This document shows, piece by piece, positions 16,010-24,522 of a stretch of 64,000 bases of DNA (within the stretch, counting starts at the first letter, position 1; every line of letters begins with the position of its first letter). The notes below the pieces were generated by a model. It saw only the letters and a list, made by a program, of their open reading frames with translations, had not been told where the DNA came from and ran no database searches. The translations under genes were made by a program, and so were the position numbers. The DNA lies in contig OZ219748.1 in assembly GCA_964291335.2 (NCBI GenBank), positions 1,426,001 to 1,490,000 on the forward strand. Reading direction: 5' to 3'. The DNA comes from G964291335 sp964291335. GTDB lineage: Bacteria; Chloroflexota; Dehalococcoidia; Lucifugimonadales; UBA3495.

Positions 16010-18193
16010 ATGCGTTCTACATTCAACAGAATTACCGGGTCCGGGGTTGGGCTGATTGCCGGGGCGTCGCTGGCGGCGGCGACCGCGCTTTTGGGCGTCT
16101 TCCTGGTGGTGGGTCTGTTCTCCACCGGGGCGGTGGACGCGCACCCGGGGGAGGATGCGGAAGGGCATGGGTATTACGTCGCCAGCCTGGATGCGCTGAC
16201 CGGCTATGCCGGAAACAGGGCTGACCTTATTGAAACCGTGCCTCCCATCGGCGACCGGTTCGACGAAGCCAACGACGGTAACGAACTGCTTAACTGGTTC
16301 GACGAAACCAGCCTCAACGCCCTCCGGGGAACCCCGGACGCTGGCGGAATCCGCTGTCTGGAAGTGCCTCAAGAGAAGAACGGCATCTTTATTGCCTACA
16401 GCCGAAGCCCCGGTTCAACGGTTGATATTGAGTTTCCGTATGCTGAAGGCTGGTTCAAGAATGAGGCTGATGTTCTGGAAAGCATTGCGAAAAAGGAGAC
16501 ACAGAACTTTCTGTTCCATAAGGACGGGAACTCTATTGCCGGGCAGAGCTTTGGCGCAACCTGGCGATTCTGGGGGATGAGCCCGCTGCGTGAAGTAGGC
16601 TATGATCCTGCCAAAGGAAGTCTCAGCCCGGAGCTTTGGGACGGGTATTTGGGAGGTACAACCACCGCTTCGGAAGTTGATGACGAAACCGTCGTTCTGG
16701 TTTACATTCAGTTCCCCTGGACCGGGGTATTGAATCAAGAATCCCCCCGCAGCCCCGGCGCTTTCCCGATGGATTTCAAGGTTGTGGCAACGGACGTCAA
16801 TTACGTTAGAAAGGGAACGCCGGCGCCGGCGGAGCACCGGCGCCGGGACAAAGTCTATACCATAAGGGTATCCCGGGACTGCGCTACGGATGCGCCCGAT
16901 GCGCCGACGCCGATGCCGGCCCAGGCTACCCCCACGGCTACGCCGCCGGCGCCGACCAACCTGCAGGCTACGCCGGGCGGGGGGTATGTTGACCTGACCT
17001 GGACTCCGGCGAGTGACGAAAGCATCATCGGCTACCAGATACAGTTTCGGGAACGCTACACGAATGATGAGTGGGAGAACCGGGGCTATCACCTGGTGCC
17101 CGGCGCCGACGGCAGCATGTACAGCATCTCTAACCTGAAAAACGACCTGAATAACTATCCGGACGATGGCTACGAATTCCGCATTCGCTCGGTCAACCTG
17201 GCAGGCGAAAGCGAATGGACTACCCACGTATTGGCCAAGCCGTTGAGTACGCTGCCGACGGCCACGGCGACCCATACCCCCACGCCGCCGCCGACTAACA
17301 CGCCGACGCCGACCTATACGCCGACCAACACGCCGACGCCGACCCATACGCCGACGCCGACCCATACGCCGACAGCGACCAACACGCCAACCCCGACTAA
17401 TACTCCGACCGACACGCCGACGCCGACCCATACGCCGACAGCAACCCCCACGCCGACGCCGACCTATACGCCGACCAACACGCCTACCCCGACTAATACG
17501 CCGACGCCGACCCATACGCCGACAGCGACCAACACGCCAACGCCGACCTATACCCCGACCTATACGCCCCCGCCCGGGGTTGTTACCGGGTTAAGAGGGC
17601 TTTCGGCCGACCCGACGGCGACGGCGACACCGGTTCCGACGGATACGCCGATGCCGACGCATACGCCGACGGCGACCAGCACGCCGACGGACGTGCCGCC
17701 AACGGCGACGGCGACGCCCATGCCGCCGACAGCTGCCGCGACGGTCAGGCCGCCGACGGCTACGCCGGTTCCGGCAACAGCCGGAGGTAGGGCCACCGCA
17801 ACGGTTGTGCCACCGACAGCTACTGCCACGCCCATGCCGCCGACGGCGACGCCGGTTCCGCCAACGGCTACTGCCACGCCCATGCCGCCGACGGCGACGC
17901 CGGTTCCGCCGACAGCGACGGCCACCATGGCGGCTATGGTTACCCCGATACTGCCGGATGGTTCGCTGGATGCGGTACGCCCGGAGCCGACCGCAATGCA
18001 GGAACCGACGGCGACGGCAACGCCGCCGCCCCCGGAGCCGACGGCAACGCCAGCGCCGGTGGTTGAGCCGACGCCGACGCCTCCGCCGCCGCCCCCGGAG
18101 GCTGGGACTAACTGGGCGCTGTGGATTTTGCTGGGGCTGGTGATAGTGGCATTGATTATCGCCGGGGTGGTGGTGTATCAGCGGCGGCGCTGA
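16010..18193 (+). CDS. Secreted, membrane-anchored Thr-Pro stalk protein with one fibronectin III domain
   Basis: 727 residues from the ATG at 16010, which follows AAGGAG at 7 nt. A signal/anchor segment (about 10-42, GLIAGASLAAATALLGVFLV) ends near VDAHPG. Residues about 45-300 form an unrecognised ectodomain with two cysteines, and about 310-410 is a fibronectin III domain (PTNLQATPGGGYVDLTWTPA, YEFRIRSVNLAGES). A long stalk of TPTPTxTP and ATATPxPPT repeats follows. The C-terminus has ILPDGSLDAVRPEPTA, a single TM helix (WALWILLGLVIVALIIAGVV) and YQRRR. The chain would hold the N-terminal part away from the cell. Its C-terminus matches the second stalk protein (57.5 kb). Function is unknown; adhesion or surface binding is a guess. 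Expression is probably set by the poly-G promoter. Confidence 0.85.
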   Translation: MRSTFNRITGSGVGLIAGASLAAATALLGVFLVVGLFSTGAVDAHPGEDAEGHGYYVASLDALTGYAGNRADLIETVPPIGDRFDEANDGNELLNWFDETSLNALRGTPDAGGIRCLEVPQEKNGIFIAYSRSPGSTVDIEFPYAEGWFKNEADVLESIAKKETQNFLFHKDGNSIAGQSFGATWRFWGMSPLREVGYDPAKGSLSPELWDGYLGGTTTASEVDDETVVLVYIQFPWTGVLNQESPRSPGAFPMDFKVVATDVNYVRKGTPAPAEHRRRDKVYTIRVSRDCATDAPDAPTPMPAQATPTATPPAPTNLQATPGGGYVDLTWTPASDESIIGYQIQFRERYTNDEWENRGYHLVPGADGSMYSISNLKNDLNNYPDDGYEFRIRSVNLAGESEWTTHVLAKPLSTLPTATATHTPTPPPTNTPTPTYTPTNTPTPTHTPTPTHTPTATNTPTPTNTPTDTPTPTHTPTATPTPTPTYTPTNTPTPTNTPTPTHTPTATNTPTPTYTPTYTPPPGVVTGLRGLSADPTATATPVPTDTPMPTHTPTATSTPTDVPPTATATPMPPTAAATVRPPTATPVPATAGGRATATVVPPTATATPMPPTATPVPPTATATPMPPTATPVPPTATATMAAMVTPILPDGSLDAVRPEPTAMQEPTATATPPPPEPTATPAPVVEPTPTPPPPPPEAGTNWALWILLGLVIVALIIAGVVVYQRRR
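17268..17575 (+). repeat. In-gene Thr-Pro codon repeats (stalk)
   Basis: Short degenerate repeats built from ACGCCGACC / CATACGCCGACG units, encoding TPTPTHTPTPT-type sequence in the stalk. Six-base units preserve the frame, so copy number can change without frameshift. Confidence 0.9.
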
Positions 18194-18239
18194 ACGGCGG
18201 CGGCTCCGCTGACGGCAGCCCCCGCCCGTCCGGGCAGCT

Positions 18240-18352
18240 GAACTGACGATAACCCTCAGGGTGAGTAGGCATAGCCGCTCACCCTGAGGGTTTTTTGTGC
18301 GGTCTGACGGTTACAGCAGCGAGGGGCGGGCGGGACAGGGCGCTTCCGGCGA
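18240..18352. repeat. Terminator-bearing repeat, copy B
   Basis: Direct copy of the element at 15573-15681. Copy B has the more perfect hairpin; differences in the stem are compensatory (GGGCGAG/CTTACCC in A, GGGTGAG/CTCACCC in B). Confidence 0.8.
18250..18297 (+). terminator. Rho-independent terminator after the first stalk protein
   Basis: A perfect 15-bp stem (18251-18265 with 18278-18292), a 12-nt loop and six T (18291-18296), located 57 bp after the stalk stop. The rest of the gap to the deacetylase stop at 18472 holds nothing recognisable. Confidence 0.92.
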
Positions 18353-18471
18353 ACTGCGGGAGCGGTGCATTTCGATGCAATCGGGGTATAAAGAGGCGAG
18401 GGCAGGTCTGTGGCGGCGGCCCGGAACTTGCCGGCCCTGGGCCCGGCCAGCCCCGCCGCCCGGCGTCAGGT

Positions 18472-19287
18472 TCAGCGGTCGGCCCACATTTCGGCCACGT
18501 CGATTACCCGCCGGAACTCCACATTGGGGAAGGTGCGGATGTAGTTGATTAGCCGCTCCAGCATCAGCAGGCGGCCCGGCCGCCCGATGTGCTGTGGGTG
18601 CATGGTCAGGTGGAAGGAACGGCCATAGCGGTAAAGGCCGGCGAACTCGGCGGCCCAGGCAGCATAAACCTCATCCGGGCTGCGCATGGGGCCCATACGG
18701 TTGGCGGCAGGGGCGTAAACGAAATTGGGCGCATCGTCCAGGCTCCAGTGAACCGGCACTTCTACTATGCGCCGGGCCGGGTCTGCGGCGTTCAGCAGGT
18801 AGGGCGCATCGTCGCCCATCAGGCTGCTGTCGTAGAGAAAGCCGCGGCCGGCCAGCAGCTCCAGCGAAACCTCGCTCAACTCCCAGCTGGGAGAGCGGTA
18901 GCCCCGGGGCGCCTGGCCGGTAATGCCTTGCAGAATGGCGCTGCCCTTTTCCAGCGTTGCGGCTTCCTGTTCCGGCGACAGACTGGCCGGCGGTTCGTGC
19001 AGATACCCGTGATGCCCCACCTCGTGGCCCCGGCGCACAATATCCGCCGTCAGCTCCGGGTGGGTTTCCGCCACATAGCCCGGCACATAAAAGCTGCTCT
19101 TAATCTCATAGTCGTCCAGCAAATCCAGGATGCGGGGCATGGCGACTGAGGGGCCATACTCGGCCATGGACAGCAGGCTGGGCCGGCGGGCCAAGCTGGC
19201 GTCCCGGAACAGCCAGGAAGAGACGCCATCCACGTCAAAGGTCAGCATAGCTACGCATTGAGTATCGCCGGGCCAGATACCGGCCAT
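18472..19287 (-). CDS. Polysaccharide deacetylase-family (NodB-like) hydrolase
   Basis: 271 residues. NodB-type motifs: MLTFDVDGVSS (TFDVDG, motif 1, metal-binding Asp), SSFYVPGYVAETHPEL, and GHEVGHHGYLHE (motif 2, metal-binding histidines). GYRSPSWELS and FLYDSSLMGDDAPY are the later conserved motifs. The FDVDG form and the C-terminal MHPQHIGRPGRLLMLERLI match the subgroup that includes peptidoglycan deacetylases and putative allantoinase-like PuuE proteins, so the substrate may be a small amide rather than a polysaccharide. It is cytoplasmic, with no signal peptide. It reads in the same direction as serS, 55 bp downstream of it. Confidence 0.85.
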   Translation of the reverse strand: MAGIWPGDTQCVAMLTFDVDGVSSWLFRDASLARRPSLLSMAEYGPSVAMPRILDLLDDYEIKSSFYVPGYVAETHPELTADIVRRGHEVGHHGYLHEPPASLSPEQEAATLEKGSAILQGITGQAPRGYRSPSWELSEVSLELLAGRGFLYDSSLMGDDAPYLLNAADPARRIVEVPVHWSLDDAPNFVYAPAANRMGPMRSPDEVYAAWAAEFAGLYRYGRSFHLTMHPQHIGRPGRLLMLERLINYIRTFPNVEFRRVIDVAEMWADR

Positions 19288-19342
19288 GGGGCCACCTCCG
19301 CTGCGGATGAAACCGGAAACCGGGGCCGGCAGCCCTGCCGGA

Positions 19343-20626
19343 TTAACGCTCCGGCGCCGGTATCCGGTCGAAACCGGTGTAGGGACGCAGAACTTCCGGA
19401 ATGACTACCGAGCCGTCGGGCTGCTGGTTGTTTTCCAGGATGGCGATGATTACCCTGGGCAGGGCCAGGCCGGAGCCGTTCAGAGTATGGACAAAATCCG
19501 GGCGGGCGCCGGCGGCGGGCCGGTAGCGGATATTGGCCCGCCGCGCCTGAAAGTCGGTGCAGTTGGAACAGGAACTGGCCTCCAGCCATTCCTGACAGCC
19601 GGCCGCCCAAATCTCGAGGTCAAAGGTCATAGCCGAGGGGAAAGACAGATCCCCGGCGCACAATTGCAGCGCCCGATAGGGCAGCCCCAGCCCCCGGCAA
19701 ACTGCTTCGGCGTCGGCCACCAGCCCTTGCAGTTCAGCATCCGAGGTTTCCGGGGCCACGAACTTATAAAGCTCTACCTTGTTAAACTGGTGAACCCGCT
19801 TAATGCCGCGGGTATCCCGGCCGGCCGCCGCCTTTTCCCGCCGGAAGCAGGGGGTTTGGGCCACAAAGCGGCGGGGCAGCGCAGCGGCCGGCAGCACCTC
19901 ATCCCGGTAAAGGTTAGTAATCGGCACCTCGGCGGTAGGAATCAGCCACAGGTCATCCTCGCAATCCCGGTAAAGGTTATCGGCGAACTTGGGCAGGTTC
20001 CCCGAACCTTCCATAACCTCCCGGCGCACCAGAATGGGCAGCAGCAGCTCGGTATAGCCGTGTTCCCGGGTATGCAGGTCCAGCATCCAGGCGATAGCGG
20101 CCCGTTCCAGCCGGGCCCCGTAGCCGGCCATAGTATAGAAGCGGCTGCCGGAGAGTTTTACGCCCCGTTGAAAGTCGATGATGCCCAACTCCTCGGCCAG
20201 CTCCCAATGGGGTTTGGCCGCAAAGTTCAGGGAAGGGGGTTCGCCCCATTGGCGGATGACGACGTTCTGTTCGGCGCTCAGGCCCGGCGGCGTACCGGGC
20301 CGGGGCAGGTTGGGCAGTTCCAGCAGCATGGCCTGAATGCGGGCCGCCAGGTCTCTGGTCTGCTGTTCCAGGGCGCTGATCTGCTGACCGGCCTGGCGCA
20401 TTTCCGCCACCACGTCGGCGGGGACTTCCTGCCCGGCGGCGCGGCGCTGGCCGATTTCCCGGCTGACCCGGTTGCGGCGGGAGCGCAGTTCATCCCCCTG
20501 GGTAATGGCCTGCCGGCGCTGCGCATCCAGGGCCAGCAATTCATCCAGCGGCCCGGCCTCGCCCCGGGCGTCCAGGGCCCGGCGGACCAGGTTCGGGTCG
20601 CGGCGTATTTGTTCGATGGAGAGCAA
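19343..20626 (-). CDS. serS: Seryl-tRNA synthetase
   Basis: 427 residues, normal length. The N-terminal coiled-coil arm that binds tRNA spans about 28-105 (QRRQAITQGDELRSRRNRVS, AEMRQAGQQISALEQQTRDL). The class II core has motif 2 in TPCFRREKAAAGRDTRGIKRVHQFNKVELYKF and motif 3 in LPRVIIAILENNQ. It charges tRNA-Ser with serine. Two bases separate its start from the stop of an unrelated helicase gene upstream, which suggests that the helicase was inserted between two tRNA synthetase genes. Confidence 0.98.
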   Translation of the reverse strand: MLSIEQIRRDPNLVRRALDARGEAGPLDELLALDAQRRQAITQGDELRSRRNRVSREIGQRRAAGQEVPADVVAEMRQAGQQISALEQQTRDLAARIQAMLLELPNLPRPGTPPGLSAEQNVVIRQWGEPPSLNFAAKPHWELAEELGIIDFQRGVKLSGSRFYTMAGYGARLERAAIAWMLDLHTREHGYTELLLPILVRREVMEGSGNLPKFADNLYRDCEDDLWLIPTAEVPITNLYRDEVLPAAALPRRFVAQTPCFRREKAAAGRDTRGIKRVHQFNKVELYKFVAPETSDAELQGLVADAEAVCRGLGLPYRALQLCAGDLSFPSAMTFDLEIWAAGCQEWLEASSCSNCTDFQARRANIRYRPAAGARPDFVHTLNGSGLALPRVIIAILENNQQPDGSVVIPEVLRPYTGFDRIPAPER

Positions 20627-20628
20627 TA

Positions 20629-22749
20629 CTACATCTCTTGGAACCCGAGTTCCCTAATGTATGGTGAAATGATGGCTTGAGCGCCACCGATGGTCTTGGG
20701 AACCAACATTACAACTCTTTCCCTTGCACGGGTAAAGGCCACATAGAATACCCGCCGCTCGGCTTCCAGTTCCTGAAGAGTGTTGGCGTTCTTGTGGGGC
20801 CAGATGCCGTCCACTGTATCCAACAAAATCACTGTACCAAACTCTTTGCCCTTGGCGCGTAAGGCTGTCATCAGATGCATTGGGCGTTTCCACAATTCGA
20901 CTTGTGCCATTCCATCAGATTCGTCATCGAAAGGCGGTGTATAAGCGAGTTGCTGCTTCGCCCGCTCGATGTCATCCACGAATTGACTGTAGTCTTTGCC
21001 GTAACGTGAAGCATACTCGGCAAGCTGGGAAAAGGGAGGGTCCGTATAAAAAATGTCATCAGCGGCTTTGCCGAAGTCAATCTGCAAACCCTTAAAATCA
21101 TCGCTCAGTGTCAGGAGCGCATCAGATACACTATCGGCGGCGATGAATCGGTCAACTGAGGTGGCCATATCCAGGCTCATTTTGCCTTCAGCGTTGGAGC
21201 CCTTTAGTTGGCCGCGGTACTCCGACAAGCTACTTATACCGGCAGTGAAGGAAACAAGGTCAGACTTCTGAAGGTGATTCGTCAAACCGGCCCGATCCTT
21301 CTTGTTAAGCGGGTATCTCTTAACCAAATCACAAAGGGTCAACAGGTCTTTTATGATCTGGCTACGGGAAAGGGTATGACCGTTCTCGGTACGGGTCTTG
21401 ACGTTCAGCAGTTCTAAAAGGCGGTCGAATGTATCACTCAGAAAAACCTGTAGGTCTTCAGCAGCGCAGAACGATATGTCTTTGGATGCAAAGTACACCT
21501 GGTAGGGTATCAGTTGGCTTCGCTTGCGCCCGATAATGGCCACACGGCTGGGGCTTGCACCCTGCTTAACCGATTCCTCAAATATCCGGTGGACGTACTC
21601 AAGGGAGGCCACCAGGTTGTCGGTTGCCTCTATTTGGATTTGTGCTTGTTCATTGCCGGCGGCCTCTATCTTCTTGGCAACTCGGCGCTGATTATGGACA
21701 ATCAGCTTTTGGGAATGGTGAACTATGTTTTGGGGCGACCGGTAATTCACCCCAAGTATATGAGTGTGGAAATCTCTACCGAAACATTTGTCAGGGTTGA
21801 GTATGTAGTGCGGCGTAGAACCACGCCACTCAAATATTGCCTGATCGTCGTCGCCGGCAATGGTTATGGTCGCCTTGTTCCGCTCGCCTATGGCCCTGAC
21901 CAAGGCCAAGTCAAGAGGGTTAATGTCCTGAAACTCATCCACAATAACGTGGTTGTAGCTGGCGGCGCCAGATAGATAACTGCCGTCACCCATTTTCTGA
22001 CGCTCATCCAGGTACGCGACGTACTTTTGGTCTTCCAGTGTGAAGGTATCGCTTTTCATCAACTGGTCTGAGGCCGCCCGCCAAAACTTGAAGAAGGCTT
22101 CATAGACCTGCAATGCTTCCGCCTGAGGAACTTCCTCTCCTCCTTCAGTAACTTTGGTATCGAGCACACCCAGCTTTGCCAGTTCCTGGAAGTGTCCTTG
22201 CAATTTCCGGGTCAGCCCCTGGGCGTGCAGAGCCTGCAGGTGTTCTTCAAATTTCGCAAAGTTGGTATGCCTCTGATGGTCAAACCCCAAGGATTTAAAG
22301 CTGTCCATCAAGTTCATCAATACGCTTGGCGTGGTATTCTTCTTCTTCTGGATTGCTCTGCTTACATCCTCGTACTCCCGCCAAACCGGTTGGAGCTGGT
22401 TCAGCATAGTAAAATGAAAATCTGCTTTTGAAGTCTTGAGTTGAGGGTTAAAGGCAGAGTTCTTTATCCGCCGGAACCCCCAAGAGTTCAAGGTGGTTAT
22501 CTCCACCAAGTCTCTAAGGGGTGAGAAATGGCCTTCCAGGTTAATGCGAGAAAGCAACTCATCACGAGCAGCCCGGGTGAAAGTTACCAGGAGGAATCGA
22601 GGCCGTTGCGGTTTACCCTGTTCAACAAGATGCAGGCATCTATGCAACAGGCAAAGGGTCTTCCCGCAACCGGCTGGTGCCAACAACCGAATGTTGCCTA
22701 TCGGAGACTCGCAGAAACTCTTTTGGGAACGGTCAAGGCTCTGCATCAT
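20629..22749 (-). CDS. UvrD/Rep-like superfamily 1 DNA helicase
   Basis: 706 residues. Helicase motif I is LLAPAGCGKT (22-31) and motif II is VIVDEFQDINPLDL, with IAGDDDQAIFEWRGS (motif III), GVNYRSPQNIVHHSQ (motif IV), TALRAKGKEFGTVILLDTVDGIWP (motif V) and RRVFYVAFTRARERV (motif VI). No nuclease domain is evident at the C-terminus. Proteins of this kind act in repair or, as stand-alone genes on islands, in defence. GC content is visibly lower than in serS and lysS on either side, and codon use is unlike theirs, both pointing to transfer. It abuts serS (2 bp) and is likely transcribed with it. Confidence 0.92.
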   Translation of the reverse strand: MMQSLDRSQKSFCESPIGNIRLLAPAGCGKTLCLLHRCLHLVEQGKPQRPRFLLVTFTRAARDELLSRINLEGHFSPLRDLVEITTLNSWGFRRIKNSAFNPQLKTSKADFHFTMLNQLQPVWREYEDVSRAIQKKKNTTPSVLMNLMDSFKSLGFDHQRHTNFAKFEEHLQALHAQGLTRKLQGHFQELAKLGVLDTKVTEGGEEVPQAEALQVYEAFFKFWRAASDQLMKSDTFTLEDQKYVAYLDERQKMGDGSYLSGAASYNHVIVDEFQDINPLDLALVRAIGERNKATITIAGDDDQAIFEWRGSTPHYILNPDKCFGRDFHTHILGVNYRSPQNIVHHSQKLIVHNQRRVAKKIEAAGNEQAQIQIEATDNLVASLEYVHRIFEESVKQGASPSRVAIIGRKRSQLIPYQVYFASKDISFCAAEDLQVFLSDTFDRLLELLNVKTRTENGHTLSRSQIIKDLLTLCDLVKRYPLNKKDRAGLTNHLQKSDLVSFTAGISSLSEYRGQLKGSNAEGKMSLDMATSVDRFIAADSVSDALLTLSDDFKGLQIDFGKAADDIFYTDPPFSQLAEYASRYGKDYSQFVDDIERAKQQLAYTPPFDDESDGMAQVELWKRPMHLMTALRAKGKEFGTVILLDTVDGIWPHKNANTLQELEAERRVFYVAFTRARERVVMLVPKTIGGAQAIISPYIRELGFQEM

Positions 22750-22820
22750 TGCAATACCCTCCTGTAGGTAATCAAACCTTAATAACTGGCTTAAGCCCTT
22801 GCCGATTCTCTTGCTGATTA

Positions 22821-24323
22821 CTATTCCTCGCTAATATACCTTACCGCCCGCATTTGCGGGAAGAGCAGCACGTCGCGGATGGTGGATTGGCCGGTCAGCA
22901 GCATAACCAGCCGGTCTATGCCCACGCCCAGGCCGCCGGTGGGGGGCATGCCATACTCCAGCGCCGTCAGGAAATCCTCATCCAGGCGGTCCACCTCCTC
23001 ATCCTGGCAGCGCTGCCGCAGGCCTTCCTGCTCCTGAAAGCGCCGGCGCTGCACCGCCGGGTCATTAAGCTCGGTATAGGCGTTGGCCAGCTCCATGCCG
23101 GCGGCAAAAGCCTCGAACCGCTCCACGTAACCGGGCTTGTCGGGCGCGGCCTTGGCCAGGGGCGACATAACCTCCGGGTAATCCAGCAGAAAGGCGGGCT
23201 GCACCAGATTGGGTTCCACGAAAAGGGAAACCAGCTTATCGATCAGGCGGCCCCGGCTTTCCCGGGGGCCGGTTTCCAGCCCCAGCCCCCGCACCCGGTT
23301 GACCAGGGACTGGTCGTCCGGGTATTGGTCAATGTCGATGCCGCTGCGCCGGAGCAGTTCATCCCGCAGCTGCAAGCGGGGCCAGGGCGGAGTAAAGTCA
23401 AGCAGCGTATCGCCATAGGGCAGGGTCATGCTGCCCCGCACCTCCTGGGCTGCGGTAGCAATCATCGCCTCCACCATTTCCATCACGTCGTGGTAATCGG
23501 CGTAAGCCTGGTAGCTTTCCAGCAGGGAAAACTCCGGGTTATGGTCCTGGTCGATACCCTCGTTGCGGAAGACCCGTCCCAGCTCGTAAACCCGGTCGAA
23601 GCCGCCGACAATCAGCCGCTTCAGGTAAAGCTCGGTAGCGATGCGCAGGTAAAGCCGCTGGTTGAGGGCGTTATGGTGGGTAGCGAAGGGGCGGGCGTGG
23701 GCGCCGGCGGCCACCGGCACCAGAACGGGCGTATCCACCTCCAGAAAGCCCCGGCCGTCCAGAAAGCGGCGGATGGCGTTAATGACCTGGCTGCGCTGGA
23801 CAAAGGCGGTCATAACCTCCGGGTCGGCAATCAGGTCCAGGTAACGCTGGCGGTAGCGGATTTCCACGTCCCGCAGGCCGTGGAACTTTTCCGGCAGCGG
23901 CCGCATTCCCTTGGCCAGCAGGGTAAGCTGGTGGGCTTCAATAGAGACCTGACCGGTGCGGGTGCGGAGCATGGGGCCGGCCACGCCCAGAAAGTCGCCC
24001 AAATCCAGATCTTTCAGCAGATTATAGGCGTCGCCCAGCGCGTTCTGCCGCAGCAGGGCCTGAACCACGCCGGAGCCGTCGCGCAGGTCCAGAAAGGCGG
24101 CCCGGCCCATAACCCGCATGGAAATTATGCGTCCGGCCAGCGAATGGCAGAGCGGCTCGTCCGCCGGGCTGGCCGACGGTTCGGCGCTCGCAAAGGCGGC
24201 GATGGCCGCGGCGGCGGTGGCGGTGCGGCGGAAACGGTGCGGGTAGGGGTCTATGCCCCGGCGGCGCAGGCGGTTCAGCTTGGTCTGGCGGCTGTTTAAC
24301 AGCTCTTCTTCACGCTCCGGCAT
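22821..24323 (-). CDS. lysS: Lysyl-tRNA synthetase (class II)
   Basis: 500 residues. An OB-fold anticodon-binding domain spans about 60-170 (SLAGRIISMRVMGRAAFLDLRDGSG), followed by the class II core: motif 1 near VINAIRRFLDGRGFLEVDTPV, motif 2 in YELGRVFRNEGIDQDHNPEF, and motif 3 in GLGVGIDRLVMLLTGQ. It charges tRNA-Lys with lysine. The N-terminus reads RQTKLNRLRRRGIDPYPHRF, typical of LysRS. It is the upstream-most gene of the minus-strand block and is divergent from the first ammonium transporter, with 199 bp between. Confidence 0.98.
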   Translation of the reverse strand: MPEREEELLNSRQTKLNRLRRRGIDPYPHRFRRTATAAAAIAAFASAEPSASPADEPLCHSLAGRIISMRVMGRAAFLDLRDGSGVVQALLRQNALGDAYNLLKDLDLGDFLGVAGPMLRTRTGQVSIEAHQLTLLAKGMRPLPEKFHGLRDVEIRYRQRYLDLIADPEVMTAFVQRSQVINAIRRFLDGRGFLEVDTPVLVPVAAGAHARPFATHHNALNQRLYLRIATELYLKRLIVGGFDRVYELGRVFRNEGIDQDHNPEFSLLESYQAYADYHDVMEMVEAMIATAAQEVRGSMTLPYGDTLLDFTPPWPRLQLRDELLRRSGIDIDQYPDDQSLVNRVRGLGLETGPRESRGRLIDKLVSLFVEPNLVQPAFLLDYPEVMSPLAKAAPDKPGYVERFEAFAAGMELANAYTELNDPAVQRRRFQEQEGLRQRCQDEEVDRLDEDFLTALEYGMPPTGGLGVGIDRLVMLLTGQSTIRDVLLFPQMRAVRYISEE

Positions 24324-24419
24324 GCCCTACAGTTTACAACCTGCGCCCCGGGAATTGAACCCCCGGACCGAACACCGGCGGTCCGGCGGCGTTTCCGGCG
24401 CCTTGCGCCCCCGCAAAAG

Positions 24420-24457
24420 TTAACACGCCGGAAAAAGGATGTTAACACGGCGGCAAT
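24420..24457 (+). promoter_or_regulatory. GlnR-like operator upstream of the first Amt gene
   Basis: Four pentamers start at exact 11-nt steps: TTAAC (24420), GAAAA (24431), TTAAC (24442) and GCAAT (24453). The longer 13-mers GTTAACACGCCGG and GTTAACACGGCGG repeat at 22 nt. The spacing matches the a-site/b-site pattern (gTnAC-n6-GaAAC) known for actinobacterial GlnR. The site is about 65-100 bp ahead of the amt start. The regulator's identity is inference. Confidence 0.5.
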
Positions 24458-24522
24458 AAGCGGGCCTGGCCGCCGGCTTAAAATCCGGGCATACCAAAAT
24501 CAAGGAGGTTTGAGGAGAGTTT

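Noticed and set aside
22854..24299. 481-residue open frame on the plus strand
   Set aside because: Antisense of lysS, which has all class II motifs on the minus strand.
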